DNA from: an uncultured Spartobacteria bacterium
GTDB taxonomy: Bacteria; Verrucomicrobiota; Verrucomicrobiia; Chthoniobacterales; Terrimicrobiaceae
NCBI GenBank assembly: GCA_937960895.1
Contig: CALCJD010000119.1
Span: 50,952 to 114,951 of the forward strand
DNA length: 64,000 bases
Direction: 5' to 3'
Below, piece after piece: positions 58,563 through 64,000 of this stretch (its first letter is position 1; every line of letters begins with the position of its first letter). The position numbers were made by a program, and so were the translations under genes. The notes under the pieces are model-generated. The model saw only the letters and a list, made by a program, of their open reading frames with translations, ran no database searches and was not told the DNA's origin.

Positions 58563-59591
58563 ATGCCCGCCAAAATCTACACCGACAAAGACGCCGACCT
58601 GAAAGTTCTCAAGGGCAAGACCCTTGCCGTGCTGGGCTTCGGCTCCCAGGGTCACGCCCACGCGCTCAATCTCAAGGAAAGCGGCGCCAACGTCATCATC
58701 GGCCTTTATCCCGGCAGCAAATCCCGCAAGGTTGCCCAGGACTACGGCTTCAAGGTCTATGACACGGCCGAGGCGGTGAAACGCGCGGACGTCATCATGG
58801 TGGCGCTGCCCGACACCAAGCAGCCCGCCGTTTACAAGAAGGACATCGAGCCCAACCTCACCAAGGGCAAGACCCTCCTCTTCAGCCACGGCTTTTCCAT
58901 CCATTTCAAGACCATCGTCCCGCCGAAGGACGTGAACGTGATCATGGTCGCCCCGAAGGGCCCGGGCCACATCGTCCGCCGCCAGTTCACGGAAGGCAAG
59001 GGCGTGCCCGCCATCATTGCCGTGCACCAGAATCCCGGCAAGGACGCCAAGAAAATCGCCCTCGCCTGGGCCAAGGGCATCGGCGGCACCCGCGGCGGGG
59101 TCATCGAAACCACCTTCAAGGAGGAAACCGAAACCGACCTCTTCGGTGAGCAGACCGTCCTCTGCGGCGGAGCCTCCGCCCTCGTCCAGGCCGGCTTCGA
59201 AACGCTGGTCGAAGCGGGTTACAGCCCGGAGATGGCCTATTTCGAGTGCCTCCACGAGCTCAAGCTCATCGTCGATCTCATGAACGAAGCGGGCATCGCC
59301 GGCATGCGTTTCTCGATCAGCGAAACGGCCAAGTGGGGCGATGTCACCGTGGGTCCGAAGATCATCGACGCCAGCGTGAAGAAACGCATGAAGGCGGCCC
59401 TCAAGGACATCCAGACCGGCAAGTTCGCCAAGGAATGGATCAAGGAATACGAAGGCGGGTACAAGAAATACAACACCCTCCTCAAGGCCGGCGAAAAGCA
59501 CCCGATCGAAAAGGTCGGCGCCCGCCTCCGCGGTCTCATGCCCTGGATCAAAAAGCGCAACATCAAGGGCCAGCAGGCTTCCTACAAATAA
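58563..59591 (+). CDS. ilvC: Ketol-acid reductoisomerase (NADP-type)
   Basis: A 342-residue enzyme converting acetolactate to dihydroxyisovalerate. VLGFGSQGHAHALNLKESG is the Rossmann loop, GLYPGSKSRKV the phosphate-contacting beta2-alphaB loop compatible with NADPH, and EQTVLCGGASALVQAGFETLVEAGYSPEMAYFE the metal site. Start MPAKIYTDKDADL at 58563. It ends with a strong terminator. Confidence 0.96.
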   Translation: MPAKIYTDKDADLKVLKGKTLAVLGFGSQGHAHALNLKESGANVIIGLYPGSKSRKVAQDYGFKVYDTAEAVKRADVIMVALPDTKQPAVYKKDIEPNLTKGKTLLFSHGFSIHFKTIVPPKDVNVIMVAPKGPGHIVRRQFTEGKGVPAIIAVHQNPGKDAKKIALAWAKGIGGTRGGVIETTFKEETETDLFGEQTVLCGGASALVQAGFETLVEAGYSPEMAYFECLHELKLIVDLMNEAGIAGMRFSISETAKWGDVTVGPKIIDASVKKRMKAALKDIQTGKFAKEWIKEYEGGYKKYNTLLKAGEKHPIEKVGARLRGLMPWIKKRNIKGQQASYK

Positions 59592-59604
59592 GCCTGACAC
59601 GTCC

Positions 59605-59638
59605 AAAAAGGCGGTTCCGTTGGGAACCGCCTTTTTTT
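59605..59638 (+). terminator. Rho-independent terminator after ilvC
   Basis: AAAAAGGCGGTTCC (59605-59618) pairs with GGAACCGCCTTTTT (59623 onward) around a GTTG loop, followed by a T-run to 59638. It should end the accB-accC-ilvN-ilvC transcript. Confidence 0.9.
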
Positions 59639-59709
59639 GTGCCCGGAACGCGTCCCCGGGGAAAGCGCCGGCGTTGCAGCATCGTGCGTTTTCCGACTAG
59701 CCTGCCTTC

Positions 59710-60672
59710 ATGAAAGCGATCGTTGTCACCGAATTCGGCGGACCGGAGGTGTTGAAACAGGAGGATCTGCCGGACCCGAAACCGGGACCGGGTGAGGTGC
59801 TGGTGCGGGTGCGTGCGGCGGGGGTGAATCCGGTCGAGACCTACATCCGTTCCGGCAAATACCCCGTGCTGCCCGCGCCGCCGTACACGCCGGGCGCCGA
59901 AGGGGCCGGTGAAGTGGTTTCCCTGGGTGAAGGGATCGCGGCCGGCAGCGTCCCGGAGCGGGTGTTTTTGTCCGGTTCCCTCACCGGCACCTATGCGGAG
60001 TACACCCTCTGCAAGCCGGAGCAGTTGCACCCCCTGCCTTCCGGCGCGAGTTTTGCGCAGGGCGCGGCCATGGGCATCGCCTACGCCACGGCCTGGCGGG
60101 CGTTGTTCATCCGCGGCGCGGTGCGTCCGGGCGAGACGGTTCTGGTCCACGGGGCCAGCGGCGGCGTGGGGACGGCGGCCGTTCAACTGGCACACGCGGC
60201 CGGTCTGCGGGTGCTGGGTACGGCCGGGTCGGAGGAAGGTCTCCGGCTGGTCCGCGGTGCGGGCGCCGAACATGTCTTCCACCACGGCGACGCCGTGTAC
60301 CGTCAGGCCATCCTGGATGTGACCGACGGACGCGGCGTGGATTGCATTCTGGAAATGCTGGCCAATGTGAATCTCGGCGAGGATCTGAAACTGCTCGCGC
60401 CGCACGGTCGCGTGGTGGTGGTCGGGAGCCGGGGCACGGTGGAAATCAACCCCCGCGATCTGATGATGCGCGAGGCCGACATTCGCGGACTCATCGGCGG
60501 TCTGGCCACTTCGGAGGAACGCCGGACCACCTTCGAGGCGCTGGGCAGGGACCTGGCCGCCGGCCGCATCGCGCCCATCATCGCCCGGGAATTCCCCCTT
60601 TCCCAGGCCGCGGAGGCCCACCGGCAGGTCATGGAGGGCAACTCCGCAGGAAAAATCGTGCTCGCAATCTGA
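59710..60672 (+). CDS. NADPH:quinone reductase / zeta-crystallin-like oxidoreductase
   Basis: A 320-residue zinc-free medium-chain reductase. The start MKAIVVTEFGGPEVLK, the substrate region NPVETYIRSGKYP, PYTPGAEGAGEVV, and the nucleotide-binding VHGASGGVGTAAVQLAHAAGLRVLGTAGS are typical of the quinone oxidoreductase family (MDR). The substrate is not determined. It is followed 21 bases later by an ABC ATPase. Confidence 0.9.
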   Translation: MKAIVVTEFGGPEVLKQEDLPDPKPGPGEVLVRVRAAGVNPVETYIRSGKYPVLPAPPYTPGAEGAGEVVSLGEGIAAGSVPERVFLSGSLTGTYAEYTLCKPEQLHPLPSGASFAQGAAMGIAYATAWRALFIRGAVRPGETVLVHGASGGVGTAAVQLAHAAGLRVLGTAGSEEGLRLVRGAGAEHVFHHGDAVYRQAILDVTDGRGVDCILEMLANVNLGEDLKLLAPHGRVVVVGSRGTVEINPRDLMMREADIRGLIGGLATSEERRTTFEALGRDLAAGRIAPIIAREFPLSQAAEAHRQVMEGNSAGKIVLAI

Positions 60673-60693
60673 TCCGCCCGGTCCACCGTCACC

Positions 60694-61614
60694 ATGCCCG
60701 ACTCCGTCATCATCCGGGCCCGGGGCGTAACCAAGCGCTTCGGGGATTTTGTCGCCCTGCAGGGTCTCGATCTCGAGGTGCGCGCCGGGGAGTGTGTGGG
60801 GCTGCTCGGACCCAACGGAGCCGGGAAGTCGACCTTCATCGGCTGTCTTTACGGAGTGGTCCTCCGCAGCGGGGGCGAGCTCTCCGTTTTCGGCCGCGAT
60901 CCTGCAAAGGCCCCCCGTCTCATCAAGGAACGCCTCGGCGTGGTGCCGCAGGAAAACGCGCTCGATGACGGCCTGACCGTGATGGAAAACATGCGGCTCT
61001 ACGCCCGGTTCGAAGGACTGGGAAAAAAGCCGGCCGAGGGTCGCATCCGCGGCCTGTTGGAAATGCTCTCCCTCGATCACAAGAGCGATGTGGTCATCCG
61101 GGCGCTTTCCGGCGGCATGAAACGCCGGCTGGCCTTTGCGCGCGCCCTGCTGGCCGACCCGGAACTGCTCATTCTCGACGAACCCACCACCGGACTCGAT
61201 CCGACGGTGCGGCACGTGCTTTGGGAAAAGGTCCTCTCCCTCCGCCATGCCGGCAAAACCATCCTGGTGACAACCCACTACATGCACGAGGCGGAAATTC
61301 TCTGCGACCGCATCGTCATTCTGAACCGCGGCGTGGTGGTCGGTGTCGGCGGACCCCGCGAACTGATCGAGCGGGAGACTCCCGGCTTCGTCGGCATCTT
61401 TGCGCCGGAGGACGAGGCCGTGTTGCGCAGCCATCTGCGCGACGGATGGGAGGTTTTTTTCCAGGGACGCCGGTGTTGCGTGCGCGCGCCGCGCTTCGAG
61501 GATCTGATCGCGCTGCAGGAAGGCTCCGGCTGCCAGGCGCTGCAATTGCGTCCGTCCAACCTCGAGGATGTGTACCTGAAACTGACCGGAAGGGAGCTCG
61601 CCGACGATGAATAA
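60694..61614 (+). CDS. ABC transporter ATP-binding protein (ABC-2 exporter type)
   Basis: A 306-residue ABC ATPase of the DrrA/NodI type. LLGPNGAGKSTFIGCLYG (Walker A), LSGGMKRRLAFARALL (signature), LLILDEPTTGLDP (Walker B) and ILVTTHYMHEAEILCDR (switch His) are visible. A C-terminal domain of ~80 residues follows, as in exporters of drugs, polysaccharides or lipids. It overlaps the permease gene by 8 bases. Confidence 0.92.
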   Translation: MPDSVIIRARGVTKRFGDFVALQGLDLEVRAGECVGLLGPNGAGKSTFIGCLYGVVLRSGGELSVFGRDPAKAPRLIKERLGVVPQENALDDGLTVMENMRLYARFEGLGKKPAEGRIRGLLEMLSLDHKSDVVIRALSGGMKRRLAFARALLADPELLILDEPTTGLDPTVRHVLWEKVLSLRHAGKTILVTTHYMHEAEILCDRIVILNRGVVVGVGGPRELIERETPGFVGIFAPEDEAVLRSHLRDGWEVFFQGRRCCVRAPRFEDLIALQEGSGCQALQLRPSNLEDVYLKLTGRELADDE

Positions 61615-62383
61615 CCTCCTTCTTTCCCTCCGGCTGGCCTGGAACGTGGTCGTCCGCAATTGGGTGGTTTACCGCAAGGATTTGCTGGCCAACATCTCGC
61701 CCACCCTGGCGGATCCGGCCCTCATGCTTACGGCGCTCGGCGTGGGACTTTCGCCCTTCATCGGCCAGATCCACGGGCTCAGCTACGCCCAATACCTGGC
61801 GCCGGGCATGATCGCCACCACGGCGCTTTTCACCGCCTTTTTTGAAAGCAGCTACGGGTTTTATGTCCGCATGACCTTTGAAAACGTCTTCAAAGCCATG
61901 CTGACCACGCCCATCGGCGTGCGGGAAATCCTCGTGGGGGAATTCCTGTGGACGTTCCTGCGGGCCGGACTGATGGGCGGGTTGGTCGGCCTCGTGCTGG
62001 CCGTGCTGGGCCTTCTGCCGAATCCGTGGGCCGTTCTGCTTTTTCCCTTCATCGCCGGAACGCTGGCGGTTCCCTGCGGCGCAATCGGCCTGCTCGCGGC
62101 GGTATGGGTCCGAAACATCAACCAATTTCAGACCGTTTATTCGTTCCTCATTGCGCCGATTTATTTTCTCTCCGGCGTCTTTTTCCCGCTTACCGACCGT
62201 CCCGTGCTTCACCTTCTTGTGCAGGCTTCGCCGTTTTATCATGGCGTGAGGCTTCTCCAGATGGCCGCCTGGGGACGGTGGGACGGAATGGCCGCCGCCT
62301 GGCATCTGGGGATTCTCGCCCTGTTCACAGCGGGCCTGTGGATGTGGTCCGACCGTTGGATTCATCGCAAACTGACCACGTGA
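61607..62383 (+). CDS. ABC-2 type transporter permease
   Basis: A 258-residue membrane protein with about six helices (for example GLMGGLVGLVLAVLGLLPNPW, LIAPIYFLSGVFFPLTDRPVL) and ABC-2 features such as YAQYLAPGMIATTALFTAFFESSYGFYVRM. It partners with the ATPase upstream (NodJ/DrrB-like). Substrate unknown. The overlap with the ATPase gene points to coupled expression. Confidence 0.9.
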   Translation: MNNLLLSLRLAWNVVVRNWVVYRKDLLANISPTLADPALMLTALGVGLSPFIGQIHGLSYAQYLAPGMIATTALFTAFFESSYGFYVRMTFENVFKAMLTTPIGVREILVGEFLWTFLRAGLMGGLVGLVLAVLGLLPNPWAVLLFPFIAGTLAVPCGAIGLLAAVWVRNINQFQTVYSFLIAPIYFLSGVFFPLTDRPVLHLLVQASPFYHGVRLLQMAAWGRWDGMAAAWHLGILALFTAGLWMWSDRWIHRKLTT

Positions 62384-62496
62384 CCCGGCACGCCCACCGA
62401 CCCTCCGGGGCAAACCCTGACCCGCCGCTCAGGGAGCGTTTCCGCACGTCCGGATTGAATAAAACACGATTCCGTACCGTCGGAAGTTTAAATCCC

Positions 62497-64000
62497 ATGA
62501 ATACCAACCCTCGTCTTTCGCTCCCTCCCGCCGCTCCGCGAGCCATTGGCCGGCTTCTGCTGGCGGGTGTCCTCTGCTGGTCGGGAGCCCCGGTTTTTGC
62601 CCAGACCAATCCCCCGCCTCCCGTTTCCCAATCCCAGCCGGGCAGCCGGGCCCTGCTCACCGAGGAGGATCTCAAGGAAATGGTCGCGCCCATCGCGCTG
62701 TATCCCGACGCCCTGATCGCCCTCATCCTGCCCGCCTCCACCGTGCCCGCGGATGTCGTGTTGGGGGCGCGGTACGTCGAGGCAAACGGGGATCCGGCGC
62801 AGGCCGGAAACCAGCCGTGGGACGACAGCGTCAAGTCGCTGGTGTACTACCCGGAAGTGTTGCTGTGGATGAATGAAAACCTTGAATGGACCGCCGCCCT
62901 GGGCGAGGCCTTCCTGGAACAGCCGGCCGACGTCATGAACGCCATCCAAGGACTCCGCGCCCATGCCCGTGCCTCGGGCGCGCTCGCGGACACACCGCAG
63001 CAGAAGGTCGTCGTGCAGGAGGAGGTCATCCGGATCATCCCCGCGGATCCCGAGATCATTTATGTTCCGCAATACGAACCCGAGGTGGTCTTCGTGGAAA
63101 GCTATAGCCCGGGCTTTGCCCCCCTCATCACCTTCGGCCTCGGGTTTGCGGTGGGATCCTGGCTCAATTACGACTGCGACTGGCGGAACCGATATGTCTG
63201 CCGGGGCGAATGGGTCGGCTGGAATCGCCCGGGATGGGGGCGCGGGGGCAACGTGGCGATCAACAATACCAATGTGATCAACAACACCAACGTCAACGTG
63301 GTGAACATCAATTCCAACAACGCCGTCCGCTGGAACCCGGGGGCACGCAGCCTTCGCCAGATCGCCCAGCGCCAGCGCAATGGCGGCGGCAACATCCGGT
63401 TCACCACCCCTGAAGCCCGCGCGGCCCGGGAGTTGATCCGCAGGGAACGGCGCCAAAACAACGGCCGCCTCCCGGCCGCCGTCCAGGCCGAAGCCCGGCG
63501 CGCCGGATTGCCCGCTCCCGGACAACTCCGTCCCCGCGAAGCCGCCAACCGCCCCGCGCGGCCGCAGGATCGGACGAACCGCAATGAAGGCGTTCCCCTG
63601 GCCGAAGCCCGTCGGCAGCGCGAAAACGCCGTTCCCAACCGTCCGTCCCCGGACCAACGCCGTCGCACCCCCACGGAAGCCCCGCGGGTGAGCGGCCAGT
63701 TGGAAGCGGCCCGCCAGGCCCGCCGGGAAGCCGCCGAGAAGCGCCCGACCGCCCGGCCATCCGGCGAAAATCGGGGAACAAACCCGCCCAATCGCCCGCC
63801 GTCGCGCGCACCGCGTCCCGAGGATGTCAACCGGCCTGCACAACGTCCTTCGGTCGGCGAACGTCCGAACGCCAACCGCCCGACCGCGCAGGATCTCCGG
63901 CAGCAGATTCAACAGCGTCAACAGACCCGCCCGCAGCAACAGACCCGCCCGCAACAACAGGCCCGGCCCCAGCCACAGGCCCCGCAAGTCCGGCCCCAGC
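62497..64000 (+). CDS. DUF3300 exported protein (3' truncated by window end)
   Basis: The frame runs from ATG 62497 to the end of the window. After a signal-like start (LLAGVLCWSGAPVFAQ) it shows MVAPIALYPDALIALILPASTVPADVVLGARYVE, split as the motifs IALYPDALIALILPA and STVPADVV, and then VKSLVYYPEVLLWMNENLEWT, characteristic of DUF3300. A low-complexity region with Asn/Gln/Arg/Pro repeats follows (NTNVINNTNVNVVN and later QQTRPQQQ). The family's function is unknown. The C-terminus is outside the window. Confidence 0.9.
   Translation, partial: MNTNPRLSLPPAAPRAIGRLLLAGVLCWSGAPVFAQTNPPPPVSQSQPGSRALLTEEDLKEMVAPIALYPDALIALILPASTVPADVVLGARYVEANGDPAQAGNQPWDDSVKSLVYYPEVLLWMNENLEWTAALGEAFLEQPADVMNAIQGLRAHARASGALADTPQQKVVVQEEVIRIIPADPEIIYVPQYEPEVVFVESYSPGFAPLITFGLGFAVGSWLNYDCDWRNRYVCRGEWVGWNRPGWGRGGNVAINNTNVINNTNVNVVNINSNNAVRWNPGARSLRQIAQRQRNGGGNIRFTTPEARAARELIRRERRQNNGRLPAAVQAEARRAGLPAPGQLRPREAANRPARPQDRTNRNEGVPLAEARRQRENAVPNRPSPDQRRRTPTEAPRVSGQLEAARQARREAAEKRPTARPSGENRGTNPPNRPPSRAPRPEDVNRPAQRPSVGERPNANRPTAQDLRQQIQQRQQTRPQQQTRPQQQARPQPQAPQVRPQ

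Noticed and set aside
56120..58573. An 817-residue frame opposite accB-accC-ilvN
   Set aside because: Consists of Asp/Gly/Val-rich antisense residues; the three plus-strand genes are unambiguous.

Overview
The window is high-GC, gene-dense chromosomal DNA from a Gram-negative bacterium. It carries Kdo synthesis (kdsA), an LPS export set (lptC/lptA/lptB-like), TamA/TamB-like outer-membrane assembly proteins, lipoproteins with lipoboxes, and a TonB-C protein. This outer-membrane set, a bifunctional HPr kinase with HPr, FabV, sigma-54 and several planctomycete/verrucomicrobial-looking orphan families point to the PVC superphylum, most likely Verrucomicrobiota. That placement is inference from gene content; no rRNA gene is present.

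Layout. 1-12.9 kb: end of a FAD monooxygenase, a response regulator, a Ser/Thr kinase with a C-terminal OB-like domain, polyphosphate glucokinase, a DUF255 thioredoxin-fold protein, a D-2-hydroxyacid dehydrogenase, a fused tRNA hydroxylase/pseudouridine synthase overlapping a RapA-type helicase, and a small orphan. 12.9-18.7 kb: tRNA-Glu(CTC), glutaredoxin, membrane protein, deoC, lipoprotein, riboflavin synthase, a secreted OB-fold protein, an FHA-adenylate cyclase and an L,D-transpeptidase. 18.7-25.6 kb (minus strand): a 72-aa protein, pyrR-pyrB-pyrC, tgt, then Mrp ATPase and rpoN. A hairpin just before pyrR matches the PyrR-binding loop consensus. 25.7-29.7 kb: kdsA-lptC-lptA-lptB-hprK-HPr with overlapping genes. 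29.8-35.8 kb (minus): TamA/TamB. 35.9-47.3 kb: hydrolases, a NYN-LOTUS protein, TonB-C protein, fabV, an SDR, ilvA, a decayed gene, ribokinase, a gene-poor stretch holding a candidate structured RNA and a small integrase-arm-like ORF, and an exported orphan. 47.4-56 kb: DnaJ-like protein, serS, tilS, an Mpv17-like protein, rnpB (RNase P RNA), an orphan, nadB, panC, secG. 56.1-64 kb: accB-accC, ilvN-ilvC, quinone reductase, an ABC exporter and a truncated DUF3300 protein.

Most of the window is housekeeping: nucleotide, branched-chain amino-acid, fatty-acid, NAD/pantothenate and envelope biosynthesis. No prophage, insertion sequence or CRISPR array was seen. The most notable items are the PyrR loop next to the pyrR ribosome binding site, the TrhO-RluA fusion, the structured RNA candidate at 45.5 kb, an OB-like domain used both on a kinase and as a secreted protein, and enzymes lacking expected key residues (Mrp, SDR).
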